Origin: Lawsonibacter celer
GTDB taxonomy: Bacteria; Bacillota; Clostridia; Oscillospirales; Oscillospiraceae
NCBI RefSeq assembly: GCF_014281125.1
Contig: NZ_JACOEA010000004.1
Span: 1 to 64,000, forward strand
DNA length: 64,000 nucleotides
Direction: 5' to 3'
Shown here one piece after another: positions 33,849 through 42,488 of the stretch (position 1 is the stretch's first letter; each line of letters begins with the position of its first letter). Under the pieces are notes generated by a model, which ran no database searches, was not told where the DNA came from, and saw only the letters and a list, made by a program, of their open reading frames with translations. The translations under genes and the position numbers were made by a program.

Positions 33849-33968
33849 ATGCGGACCGTAAACAAAATTTTAGGTGACATTGCGGCCATGATCGAGGAAC
33901 AGTACAAGGGAGAGGCGGTGTATACGAAACTGGGCACCCTCTGGACTGAAAGGGGGAGTGAACGATGA
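33849..33968 (+). CDS. 39-residue ORF coupled to the lysin
   Basis: A short ORF has a good AAGAGGTG ribosome-binding site, and its stop overlaps the lysin start (ATGA), so it is probably translated. The product starts MRTVNKILGDIAAMIEEQ and ends with basic residues. The opening weakly recalls N-termini of phage tail-terminator proteins, so it may be the truncated head of a lost structural gene now acting as a translational leader. This identity is speculative. Confidence 0.5.
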   Translation: MRTVNKILGDIAAMIEEQYKGEAVYTKLGTLWTERGSER

Positions 33969-35422
33969 GCAAGTACATAACGGAGACCCCGCTGGAGCAG
34001 ATCGTGCGGGCGGAGCTGGTAGAGGCCAAAGGGCGGAGCATGTCCCAGGTTAAGACCGCAGTGGGCTGTGACCAGATCATCAACTGCTGGTTTTACAACA
34101 TGTCCACCGGGCGGCCGGTGGGCAATCTGAGGATCAAGGGCGTGGTGAAGGCCAACGCGGGCTGGTCCGGGTACGGCCTGACCTGGGACGCCGTGGCGGA
34201 CATGCGCCTGGCGCTGGTGCCCGTGCAGGGCGGCGAGAATTACCTCTCCGGGGTGGAGCTGCTGACGCCCTCCAGGCAGGAGGGTGCAAAGCTGTCCTAC
34301 GATGCCGCATACGGCGGCAGGCGCGGCCGGTCCGCGGCCATGATCGCCGGGGACACGCTGGTGCTCTACTGCAGCGGGGATGGAACCGGGGATGCAAAGA
34401 CGCCGGAGGCGCTGCGGGACGAGCTGGCGGCAATCGGCCGGAAGTACGAGCCATCCGGAACGCTGTACGCCACGGGATGGGATTCCGGCGGCTCCAGCCA
34501 GTGCGACTTTGGCGGCGGGCAGAAGATCACCAGCAGCCGGAAGGTGGCCGGGTATTTCTGTCTTTGGCTGGAAAAGGATGAGCAGAAGGGGGACAGGCCT
34601 GTGGGCAGACAGTACAAAGTAACGCCGTCTGTGGGCGTCAATATCCGCAGCGGTCCGGGGACAGGCTATTCCAAGGTTGGGGCCTATGCGTGCGGCACGG
34701 TGGTGGCGGTCACGGCTGCGCAGGGCGGCTGGGGACAGACGGCCAAGGGCTGGGTGGCCCTGGAGTATCTGGAGGCCGTGGAGGGCGCTCAGCGGACCAC
34801 GGACACGGGGATGAAGATTCGGACGGCGTACATTGACGCCGGACGGAAGAACCGGCCGGGCGGGATAAATCCCTGCAGGTACATTACCATCCACGAGACG
34901 GGCAACAAGGCCTCCGGCGCGGACGCCGAAGCCCATGGGGCCTATCTGAACAGCTCCGCCGGGGAGGCCGATCTGGTCAGCTGGCACTACACGGTGGACG
35001 ACCACGCCATTGTGCAGCACCTGCCCGATGGGGAGACGGCCTACCACGCGGGGGACGGCAAGGCGGGGACGGGCAACGCCCAGAGCATCGGGATTGAGAT
35101 CTGCGTCAACGCGGACGGGGACTTTGCAAAGGCCAAAGCGAATGCGGCCGCCCTGGTGCGGCTGCTGATGGAGGAGCACGGCATCCCGATTGCAAACGTG
35201 GTGCAGCACAACCGCTGGAACGGCAAAGACTGCCCGTACACCATCCGGCACACGGCCGGGGCCTGGGAGGCCTTCCTGGCGCTATGCGGGGGTGAGAGCG
35301 CCGCGGAGACAGACCGGAAAACGGTCCAGGAGCGCTTTGGCCTGGCGGACGAGACCATGGACTACCTGGAGGCATACAAATACGGGGCCGACCTGCTGAA
35401 AAAGCTGGCCGAGAGGGGATGA
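33965..35422 (+). CDS. Multidomain endolysin: NAGPA-like, SH3 and N-acetylmuramoyl-L-alanine amidase domains
   Basis: This 485-residue protein appears to contain three parts. The first 200 residues resemble a phosphodiester glycosidase (NAGPA/DUF2233) domain, with VVKANAGWSGYGLT near 59 and ATGWDSGGSSQCDFGGG near 175. A bacterial SH3 domain lies at about 220-270 (VGVNIRSGPGTGYSKVGAY). A zinc amidase_2 domain spans about 290-445 (YITIHETGN, WHYTVDDHAIVQHLP, IGIEICVNAD, HNRWNGKDCPYTI), with the expected His and Cys ligands. There is no signal peptide, so release would need a holin or lysis. Neither is seen nearby. Confidence 0.85.
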   Translation: MSKYITETPLEQIVRAELVEAKGRSMSQVKTAVGCDQIINCWFYNMSTGRPVGNLRIKGVVKANAGWSGYGLTWDAVADMRLALVPVQGGENYLSGVELLTPSRQEGAKLSYDAAYGGRRGRSAAMIAGDTLVLYCSGDGTGDAKTPEALRDELAAIGRKYEPSGTLYATGWDSGGSSQCDFGGGQKITSSRKVAGYFCLWLEKDEQKGDRPVGRQYKVTPSVGVNIRSGPGTGYSKVGAYACGTVVAVTAAQGGWGQTAKGWVALEYLEAVEGAQRTTDTGMKIRTAYIDAGRKNRPGGINPCRYITIHETGNKASGADAEAHGAYLNSSAGEADLVSWHYTVDDHAIVQHLPDGETAYHAGDGKAGTGNAQSIGIEICVNADGDFAKAKANAAALVRLLMEEHGIPIANVVQHNRWNGKDCPYTIRHTAGAWEAFLALCGGESAAETDRKTVQERFGLADETMDYLEAYKYGADLLKKLAERG

Positions 35423-35792
35423 GGCGCAGGGCGAAGCAGTGTGCTGATTCAGATCGTATGGCTTCTTACGTCTGCCCGTTGACGGGTACGAATCAATGCT
35501 TCTCTGCGCGCCTTGTGTAAGATATGGACCACCCCATCCGGTATGGGTAAAAGGCCGGGTTCTTTCATTCGGGAACGGAATTAACCGAGTCTTTATAAAG
35601 AATGGGATCGTGAAGTTTACGTGCCTGCCCTAGAATAAGAGTGTGGCCTATTCTGAGAAGTTCTGCGGTGTGGGCGTTCACATATTGCTGTGCGGCCAGC
35701 GGTACCGGGATGGTCGATTGAACGGGTCGGCAAAGAGAATGCAAGAGCAGAAGGAGTCGGAGAAGCATTGAAAAGAGGTATGAAGCGGATAC
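35423..35792. other. Gap with no clear gene
   Basis: This 370-nt stretch after the lysin has short open frames in several phases but none with a convincing ribosome-binding site or known domain. No holin-like membrane ORF, integrase fragment or att-like repeat was seen. It may be decayed phage or SLH-protein DNA. Confidence 0.5.
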
Positions 35793-36095
35793 GTGGCAGC
35801 CATTTCATGGCCGCTCATTTCTGTGATGTCAGTGGGGCTGTTCCAGGCCGCGCTGACGGCAAGAGCCAGCGCGGTGGAGCGCACCGCAGCAGAGCAGAGG
35901 GAGCTGTGGGAGATTGTGCTGGAGGAAGGGTACACCCACTATGATACCATTGATTTGTGCGGCGGGAACTTCCGCCTGCGGGGTATTTGCGTGGATGATA
36001 AGATGGAGTACATGTACTTCTTCTACACCAGCGCACCTACAAAGATGGACATGAAGACCGGTAAGGTGGTCGGATCGGTGGTCGGCTTCGGGTAG
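35793..36095 (+). CDS. Small secreted-like hypothetical protein (possibly frameshifted)
   Basis: This 100-residue ORF starts with GTG and a hydrophobic N-terminus (residues 1-26, ending in ARASA, a plausible signal-peptidase site). A short unknown domain follows: ELWEIVLEEGYTHYDTIDLCGG then GICVDDKMEYMYFF. An ATG 13 nt upstream (MKRIRGS) is in another frame, so the natural start may have been lost by a frameshift. No family is recognised. It is followed in the +1 frame by an SLH remnant. Confidence 0.5.
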   Translation: MAAISWPLISVMSVGLFQAALTARASAVERTAAEQRELWEIVLEEGYTHYDTIDLCGGNFRLRGICVDDKMEYMYFFYTSAPTKMDMKTGKVVGSVVGFG

Positions 36096-36378
36096 GGGAG
36101 CTTCAGCGCCCCCCAGCGGCGCCCATCTGGACTGCCCTGCCGCCCGCTTCGATGTGGCGGAGGGAAGCTGGCACGCCTCTGCGGCGGCCTGGGCTGCGGA
36201 GAGACAGATTGTCAATGGATGTGGACACGGACAATTTGGTCCCAATGATCCGATTACCCGGGAACAGCTGGCCGTCGTTCTGATGGCATATGCCGAATAT
36301 AGGGGTAACGACGTGAAGAGGCGGGCTGAGGTGGCACAGATGCTGAGAAATTTTGTGGAGCTGACAGCACAAGCCTAA
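36094..36378 (+). pseudogene. Truncated S-layer homology (SLH) domain remnant
   Basis: In the +1 frame after the previous ORF, a 90-codon open stretch contains one nearly complete SLH unit: FDVAEGSWHASAAAWAAERQ then HGQFGPNDPITREQLAVVL. There is no start codon with a ribosome-binding site and no signal peptide. It is the end of a lost wall-anchored protein, resembling the SLH units of the gene at 15443-16591. Confidence 0.75.
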
Positions 36379-36407
36379 GGGGGACCAAGCTCCAGCCGGC
36401 CCCCTTA
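36377..36407 (+). terminator. Terminator-like hairpin after the SLH remnant
   Basis: AAGGGGG (36377-36383) pairs with CCCCCTT (36401-36407) around a loop of about 17 nt. It is weaker than neighbouring terminators. Confidence 0.4.
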
Positions 36408-36441
36408 TAAAAGGAAGGTATGAATTGCTCCCGGCATGAAG

Positions 36442-36473
36442 AAGGAGGGATCAGCAGCTGCTGATCCCTCCTT
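36442..36473. terminator. Terminator of the sugar operon
   Basis: A perfect 32-nt palindrome (16-bp arms, no spacer) starts AAGGAGGG and lies 21 nt beyond the DHDPS-family gene stop. Confidence 0.8.
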
Positions 36474-36493
36474 TGCGTTGAGGCAACAACGGA

Positions 36494-37390
36494 CTAGATA
36501 AGATGGAGCGCCTGGAGATTCGCCTTAATGGCATCCTTTTCCTTCTGGGTTGCATCGCTGAGCGGGTTGCGGACAACGCCCAGCTCCAGGCCGATGAGGG
36601 AAGCTGCGTATTTGTAGCCCGCCAGGAAGGGCGCGCCCTTCAGCGCGGTGCGGATGGCCAAAATCTCTTTCTGCTTTTCAAAGGCGCCGGCAATGTCGCC
36701 CCTGAAATAAATCTCGCACACGTCGATGATGGGCTTGGGGAATACCGCGGAGATCAGAGAGATGATGCCGCAGCCGCCAATGGTCAGAGTGGGGAAGATG
36801 GTGGCGTCGCTGCCGGCAACACACTCAAAATGTTTGCCCGGCTTGATGCCCGCCATGACGGACTGGAGATGGATAATGTCCTGGGTGCTGTCCTTATAAC
36901 CCACCACATTTTCATTCTCATTGACGATCCTATCCACCAGCGCCGGGGACAGGGTGTTGCTGGTCTGGGGCGCATTGTATACGTATACGGGCAGCTTGGT
37001 CATGCCGGCCAGCTCGGAGTAATAGCGGAAGAGCAGGTCGGGTGTATAGCCCAGAACATAGGGCTGGGTGATGCAGATGGCGTCCACGCCGGCATCCACA
37101 TAGCGCTGCAGCAGCGTTTTGGCGTCGCATAAACGCAACTCGGCGATATTGCCCACCACGGGGACCTTGCCGCCAGCCTTTTCCACCGCGACTTTGGTCA
37201 TTTCAATGCGCTCATCTTGGGTGGTGTAGAGGCTCTCGCCCGCCAGACCGGAGCAGAACAGACCCTTGATGCCGGCCTGCATCTGGAAATCGCACTGGCT
37301 TGCGTACATACCCAGGTCCAGTTTTTCGTTCTTGTCAAAAGTGGCAATCAGCTCGGTAACGGCGCCCTTCAGAAGAAATTGTTCCATCAT
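36494..37390 (-). CDS. DHDPS/N-acetylneuraminate lyase-family aldolase
   Basis: This 298-residue class I aldolase has FCSGLAGESLYTTQDERIEM near residue 40, the conserved Tyr in LPVYVYNAPQTSN near 133 and the Schiff-base Lys in VVGYKDSTQDI near 162. Members cleave or form 2-keto acids (4-hydroxy-tetrahydrodipicolinate, KDG, N-acetylneuraminate). A biosynthetic DapA is unlikely in this sugar operon, so a 2-keto-3-deoxy acid cleavage is plausible. It is the last gene of the DeoC-to-DHDPS operon, followed by a perfect hairpin. Confidence 0.9.
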   Translation of the reverse strand: MMEQFLLKGAVTELIATFDKNEKLDLGMYASQCDFQMQAGIKGLFCSGLAGESLYTTQDERIEMTKVAVEKAGGKVPVVGNIAELRLCDAKTLLQRYVDAGVDAICITQPYVLGYTPDLLFRYYSELAGMTKLPVYVYNAPQTSNTLSPALVDRIVNENENVVGYKDSTQDIIHLQSVMAGIKPGKHFECVAGSDATIFPTLTIGGCGIISLISAVFPKPIIDVCEIYFRGDIAGAFEKQKEILAIRTALKGAPFLAGYKYAASLIGLELGVVRNPLSDATQKEKDAIKANLQALHLI

Positions 37391-37419
37391 ACAGACTTCC
37401 TTTCTTAATTTGGCTTGGG

Positions 37420-38211
37420 TTACAGCATGGATCCGGCGTCAATGGTCAGAGTCGCACCGGTAATGAGGCGTGCCTCGGGAGAGGTGGCAGCCCAGACGAT
37501 CATGCGGGTCACATCCTCAGGCTCAATAAAGGCGACTCCCATGGCGCGCTTTTTGCTCAGTGCTTCATCGGCCTCTGCGAAGGTTTTAAAGGAGGTGCCG
37601 TTCATTTTGTTTAGATAGTCCACAAATTCCGGGCGGTCCGTCATAGGCGTCTTTACCATGGTGGGGCAGATCACATTGACGGTGATGCCGTGCTTGGATA
37701 GCTCCTTGGCCAGCGTCTTGGTCAGACCGATCACGCCGAACTTGGACATGGTGTAATGCCCCAGATTGGGGGTGCCCTTCAGACCGGCGGTGGAGGAGAT
37801 GTTGATGATGCGGCCGCTGCCCTGCTTGAGCATGTATTTGGCGGCCTCTTTGTCCACCCGCCAGGTGCCCATCAGATTGATGTCAATGGTCTTCCACACC
37901 TGCTCCTCGGGCAGCTCCCAGGTGGCGCCGAAGGTCATGATGCCCGCGTTGCTGATTGCCACGTCAATGGTCTCAAACTGCTCGGCCGCCTGGGCGAAGA
38001 GAGCCTCCACCTGGTCGCCCCTGGTCACGTCGCACTGGACGGCCAGACACTTGCCGCCGGCCTGCCCGATGGCCTGGACCGCGGCCTGCATCAGCGTGTG
38101 CTCGGGCGGGAACAGGTCGCCGATGACCACGTTATACCCCAGCCGGGCGAAGGCCAAAGCGTGGCTGAGGCCCTGCCCCTGTGCTCCGCCGGTGATGACA
38201 ACTGTGCTCAT
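37420..38211 (-). CDS. Short-chain dehydrogenase/reductase (classical SDR)
   Basis: This 263-residue protein has the NAD-binding VITGGAQGQGLSHALAFAR (residues 4-22), the SNAG motif ISNAGIMTF near 85, Ser in INISSTAG near 137 and the catalytic YTMSK near 152. It probably oxidises a hydroxyl of a sugar or polyol. It lies between the FGGY kinase (15-nt gap) and the DHDPS-family aldolase (29-nt gap) in the sugar operon. The N-terminal motif resembles mycofactocin-associated SDRs, but no other sign of that system is present. Confidence 0.9.
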   Translation of the reverse strand: MSTVVITGGAQGQGLSHALAFARLGYNVVIGDLFPPEHTLMQAAVQAIGQAGGKCLAVQCDVTRGDQVEALFAQAAEQFETIDVAISNAGIMTFGATWELPEEQVWKTIDINLMGTWRVDKEAAKYMLKQGSGRIINISSTAGLKGTPNLGHYTMSKFGVIGLTKTLAKELSKHGITVNVICPTMVKTPMTDRPEFVDYLNKMNGTSFKTFAEADEALSKKRAMGVAFIEPEDVTRMIVWAATSPEARLITGATLTIDAGSML

Positions 38212-38226
38212 AACAAATCCTCCTAA

Positions 38227-39786
38227 TTATAATGTCGTTTCCGCTGCGTCGATGGCCAGCCGGCAGTCGGCCAGCTTGTCAAAGACGGGGATCAGCTGTT
38301 CATAAGTGGTGAGGAACACGTCATACAGCTTGTCGTATATGGGCTTGACGGCCGGATCCGGTATGGATACGCTCTCCCGGCGCACCAGCGCCTGCGCCTG
38401 GTCGAAGTCCTTCCACAGACCGACGCACACACCGCCGCACTTTGCAGCGCCCCAGGTGTTGGCCTCCTGCTTCATGGTAGTACACACCACGGGGAGTTGG
38501 AGCACGTTGGCGATGATCTGTTTCCACAGCGAGCCCTTTGCGCCGCCGCCGATGAGGTAGACCTCCCGGATCTCGGTCTTTGTCTGTGCGGCCAGAATAT
38601 CCACCATTTCCCGCATGATGTAGGCTACGCCCTCCAGAATGGCGCGGCAGATGTCCCCATAGGTGTGTCTGGGCTCCAGCCCCACAAAGCCGGCCCTGGC
38701 GTTGATGTTCTGGGTGGGCGCGCCGCCGCCCCTCAGGTAGGGCAGGAAGATGAGCCCTCCGGCGCCGATCGGCGATTGCCGGGCCAGTTCATCCATACGG
38801 TCGTAGGTAATTTTTAAATCGCTGCCCGGGATAGTGTTTACCAGCTCACGGGCCCACTGCTGGCTCAGACCGCCGGAGAAGGCCACCACATGGGGGGTGT
38901 ACCCCTCGGTCGTGGTGCTACAGATACAGGCGATGCGCTTTTGATAGTCCAACATGGGCTGATCGGAGCACATCCCCACCCAGGAGCCGGAGCCGATGTA
39001 CAGATAGCACTCGCCGTCCCTACTCACTCCGGCGCCGGAGGCGGCGATGGCTACGTCGCCCCCTCCCACACACACGGGGGTGCCCTCTCTCAGGCCGGTG
39101 GCCGCAGCCGCAGCGGCGGTCACGTGGCCCAGCAGGTCAGAGGACTTACGGATGGGAGGCAGGACGGACGGGTCAATACCGATGATGTCCAGAATTTCTT
39201 TGGACCAGATGCGGTTCTTGATGTCCATCATCACAGTCTCCGACGCGTCGGAGAAGTCTGTGGCCATCTGGCCGGTGAGTTTGTATCCGATGTACTCCTT
39301 GGGCTGGAGGTAGTAGGCTGTCTTTTGAAACAGCTCGGGCATGTTTTGGCGGAACCACAGGATTTTATAGCCCGTAAAGGTCTCCTCCGTCAGCCCAATC
39401 CCAGTGTGGTAGTAGACTTTCTCCTGGCCGCCGAACCGTTCGGCCACCTCCCGCACCTGGGGGGTGGTGCGCATATCCGCCCAGATCTGGCACGGGTCCA
39501 TCAGAAGGGTTCCGTCCCTGTCCAGGGGGATCAGGGCGGACATCTGGCCGCTGGGTGCCACGCAGGCGATGTCGTCCGGAGAGATGTGATGCTCTGCCAA
39601 CAGCTTTTTGGAGGCGTCGCAGAAATAGTTCCACCAGTCCGTCGGACTTTGCAGGGTCATATTGGGGCCGGGGTATTCGGTCTTGTATTCGCCGTATACG
39701 CTGCCTAGGATGTTGGCCTGGGCGTCAAAGACGGCGACCTTGATCCCTGTGGAGCCCAGATCCAGCGCCATAATCTTATCTTTCAT
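38227..39786 (-). CDS. FGGY-family carbohydrate kinase (xylulokinase-like)
   Basis: This 519-residue kinase has IMALDLGSTGIKVAVFD at the start, CVAPSGQMSALIPLDRDG near 76, VCVGGGDVAIAASGAG near 240 and a C-terminal LIGGGAKGSLWKQIIANVL near 412. It would phosphorylate the sugar delivered by the ABC importer encoded just upstream. It is a paralogue of the kinase at 25129 but clearly distinct. It sits 39 nt after the ABC fusion gene and 15 nt before the SDR. Confidence 0.93.
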   Translation of the reverse strand: MKDKIMALDLGSTGIKVAVFDAQANILGSVYGEYKTEYPGPNMTLQSPTDWWNYFCDASKKLLAEHHISPDDIACVAPSGQMSALIPLDRDGTLLMDPCQIWADMRTTPQVREVAERFGGQEKVYYHTGIGLTEETFTGYKILWFRQNMPELFQKTAYYLQPKEYIGYKLTGQMATDFSDASETVMMDIKNRIWSKEILDIIGIDPSVLPPIRKSSDLLGHVTAAAAAATGLREGTPVCVGGGDVAIAASGAGVSRDGECYLYIGSGSWVGMCSDQPMLDYQKRIACICSTTTEGYTPHVVAFSGGLSQQWARELVNTIPGSDLKITYDRMDELARQSPIGAGGLIFLPYLRGGGAPTQNINARAGFVGLEPRHTYGDICRAILEGVAYIMREMVDILAAQTKTEIREVYLIGGGAKGSLWKQIIANVLQLPVVCTTMKQEANTWGAAKCGGVCVGLWKDFDQAQALVRRESVSIPDPAVKPIYDKLYDVFLTTYEQLIPVFDKLADCRLAIDAAETTL

Positions 39787-39824
39787 ACTTTCCTTACACC
39801 CGCTTCCCGTTGTTCTGCCGCCGG

Positions 39825-42374
39825 TCAGTGCTGCGCGGCATGAGACATAATGCGGTCCTGCTCTAGTTCGCCGCGCTCCAGCAGAGCCGTCATAACACCC
39901 TCACGGAGCACGGCCACCCGGTCGGCGCAGCCGATCAGCTCCGGCATTTCGGAGGAGATGAGGATTACCGCCACGCCCTGCCGGGCAATATCGGAGATGA
40001 GCTTGTGAATCTCCGCTTTTGCGCCGATGTCGATGCCCCGGGTAGGTTCATCCAGGATCAGGATGCGCGGCTGGATCGCCAGACGATTTGCCAGGGATAC
40101 CTTCTGCTGGTTACCGCCGGAGAGCTCCACGACGTTCTTCTCCATGGAGGTGGTCTTGATCTGCAGACGCTCAATATAGTCTGCGGAGAGCTGCTTTTCG
40201 TCGCTGCCCCGAATAAAGCCCAGCCTGCTGCTCAGCTTTTTGTAGGAGGCCATGGCGATGTTGTCGCGGATGGACATCAAGGGGACAAAGCCGTCCTGCT
40301 TGCGGTCCTCTGGGACATAGGCAATATGCTGCCTGAGCGCGTCCAGGGTGGAATGGATTTGGACAGGCGTTCCATCCACCAGGATCTCCCCACTGTCCGG
40401 CTGGTCCAGGCCGAAGATGCAGCGGGCGATCTCTGTGCGGCCCGCGCCCACCAGCCCGCTGAAGCCCAGCACCTCTTTTTCGCGGACCGTAAAAGAGATG
40501 TTATGGAACACGCCGTGCTTGCAGAGGTTGCGCACCTCCAGCACCGGCTTGCCCAGGGTCTCGCTGCGCTCACGCTCAAAAATATCGCTGAGCTCACGGC
40601 CTACCATCATGCTGATGATCTTGGCTTCGTTGGCCTGGCTCACATCCTCCACGCCCACCAGCTTGCCGTCCCGGAGAATAGTAATCTTGTCGCAGATGCG
40701 GAAGATCTCCTGCATGCGGTGAGAGATGTAGATGAGACACAGGCCCTCGGCCTTGAGCCGCTCAATGATGGTAAACAGCTCATCCTTTTCCCGTTCGCTC
40801 AGAGAGGAGGTGGGCTCATCCATGATAATCAGCCACGCATCGCTGGCCAGAGCTTTGGCGATTTCCACCATCTGCTGCTCGGAAACCGTGAGCGCGCTTG
40901 CTTTCTTGGATACGTTGATTTTCAGCCCAAGCTTATCCAGTACAGCCTGAGCGTTCTGATTCATCCTGCGGTTTTTCAAGAAGACGGGGAGCTTTGCCTT
41001 TTCCTCTTTGCCCAGGTAGATGTTCTGTGCCACGGTGAGCTCCGGAATCAGCGCGATTTCCTGGTGGATCAGAGCGATGCCAAGCTGCTTGGCCTCCATG
41101 GCGCTGTTGATCTCTACGGGTTCTCCGTTGATACAGATGGAGCCGGAGGAGGCGGGCAGCTCGCCGCTGAGGATGCGCATCAGAGTGGATTTCCCCGCGC
41201 CGTTTTCGCCCATCAGCGCCTGTATCTCGTGGGGGCGGACGGTAAAGTCCACATTATCCAGGGCGCGCATACCGGGGAACACCTTGGTAATGCCCCGCAT
41301 CTCCACCACGTGCTCCTTGGCAGCGCGCATCTGCTCCACACTGGCGGCGGACGCATGGGGGATCTTCTCGGACTCCTCCGCGCTGAGTTTGGGAATCAGA
41401 CGCTGATTGGAGTAATGTGTGATGGCCATGTCGGTGAGTACGGCGATGAGGACCAGCGCGCCGGTGGCAATGTATTCAAAGAATTTGTCCACGCCCAGCA
41501 GGCTCAAGCCGTTGCTGACAATGCCCACCAGGAGCGCGCCGATGATGGTCCCCTTCAGGCTGCCCTTGCCGCCTTCCAGGCTGGTGCCGCCCAGCACCAC
41601 CGCGGTGATGCAGGAGAACTCCAGGTTCTGGCCGGCGTAGGGCTGGGCGGAGCCGAGACGGCCCACGGTCATGATGGCGCCGACGCCTGCGATCAGGCCG
41701 CCCAGCATGTAGACCACCAGAAGCTTCTTCTCAATATGGATGCCGCAGGCCCGGGCCGCGCAGCTGTTGCCGCCGATGGCGTACAGCTCACGCCCAAATA
41801 CCATGCGGTCGTTTACTGTGCAAAACAGGAGGTACAGGACCACCACGATGATTAAAATCACGGGGATGCCGGCCACACTGCCCTGTCCAATGAATTTGTA
41901 AAAAGGATTGGTCACCTTGATAGAGGTGGCGCCGTGCAGCAGCATGGTGGCGCCGCGTCCGACAAATTGCATGGCCAGAGTTACGATAAATGCGGCAATT
42001 TTCAGTCTGCCCACCAGAAAGCCGTTGACGGCCCCAAAAGCTGTCGCAAGAATAAGAGTAGAAAGAACAGCCAGCACCGTGCTGTTCGTAGCATTCAAAA
42101 CCACAATGCCGAACATACCGCTCACGGCGATATTAGAGCCCACCGACAAGTCAATGCCGCCGGTGAGAATAATAAAGGTCATGCCGATGGACACGACCAG
42201 CGTAACGCCGGTCTGCCGGACGATGTTCATCAAGTTGGTGGGGCCCAGGAAAGCGGGATTAAGTACGGCGAACACGATACAAAGGATAACGATGATGGAG
42301 ATTAACGCCAAATACCGCACAGTAGCGGTACTTGGTGGCCCAAAGCGGGCCTTCCTTTTTACACTTTTCATCAT
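39825..42374 (-). CDS. Fused ribose-type ABC permease plus tandem ATPase (RbsC-RbsA fusion)
   Basis: This single 849-residue frame joins two subunits that are normally separate. Residues 1-330 are an RbsC-type permease with 8-10 helices and the signature SIGMTFIILTGGIDLSVGS near 68. Residues 345-849 are an RbsA-type tandem ATPase. Its first half has GENGAGKSTL near 395 and IIMDEPTSSL near 520; its second has GLVGAGRTEI and LSGGNQQKV near 750 and LDEPTRGIDIG. The frame is intact. The ATG at 42374 has GGAG upstream; the longer in-frame start is less likely. A second stand-alone permease and binding protein complete the importer. Confidence 0.92.
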   Translation of the reverse strand: MMKSVKRKARFGPPSTATVRYLALISIIVILCIVFAVLNPAFLGPTNLMNIVRQTGVTLVVSIGMTFIILTGGIDLSVGSNIAVSGMFGIVVLNATNSTVLAVLSTLILATAFGAVNGFLVGRLKIAAFIVTLAMQFVGRGATMLLHGATSIKVTNPFYKFIGQGSVAGIPVILIIVVVLYLLFCTVNDRMVFGRELYAIGGNSCAARACGIHIEKKLLVVYMLGGLIAGVGAIMTVGRLGSAQPYAGQNLEFSCITAVVLGGTSLEGGKGSLKGTIIGALLVGIVSNGLSLLGVDKFFEYIATGALVLIAVLTDMAITHYSNQRLIPKLSAEESEKIPHASAASVEQMRAAKEHVVEMRGITKVFPGMRALDNVDFTVRPHEIQALMGENGAGKSTLMRILSGELPASSGSICINGEPVEINSAMEAKQLGIALIHQEIALIPELTVAQNIYLGKEEKAKLPVFLKNRRMNQNAQAVLDKLGLKINVSKKASALTVSEQQMVEIAKALASDAWLIIMDEPTSSLSEREKDELFTIIERLKAEGLCLIYISHRMQEIFRICDKITILRDGKLVGVEDVSQANEAKIISMMVGRELSDIFERERSETLGKPVLEVRNLCKHGVFHNISFTVREKEVLGFSGLVGAGRTEIARCIFGLDQPDSGEILVDGTPVQIHSTLDALRQHIAYVPEDRKQDGFVPLMSIRDNIAMASYKKLSSRLGFIRGSDEKQLSADYIERLQIKTTSMEKNVVELSGGNQQKVSLANRLAIQPRILILDEPTRGIDIGAKAEIHKLISDIARQGVAVILISSEMPELIGCADRVAVLREGVMTALLERGELEQDRIMSHAAQH

Positions 42375-42488
42375 GAAACTCCAAACTTTGAAAATTTGAG
42401 GCTGCGGCGCGCACGCGCTCTGCACGCGCCACAGCTCAATTTTTTCTCACCAGTTTGTTTTCGCCGGGGCGGGGGATACGTGTTCAGG

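Noticed and set aside
32777..36378. Complete prophage
   Set aside because: No integrase, terminase, portal, capsid, tail or holin genes and no att-like repeats were seen.
37420..38211. Mycofactocin-coupled dehydrogenase
   Set aside because: Only the N-terminal motif is suggestive; no mycofactocin biosynthesis genes are nearby.
40005..41855. 616-codon plus-strand open frame over the ABC fusion gene
   Set aside because: It is a shadow of a gene with clear Walker and permease motifs on the other strand.
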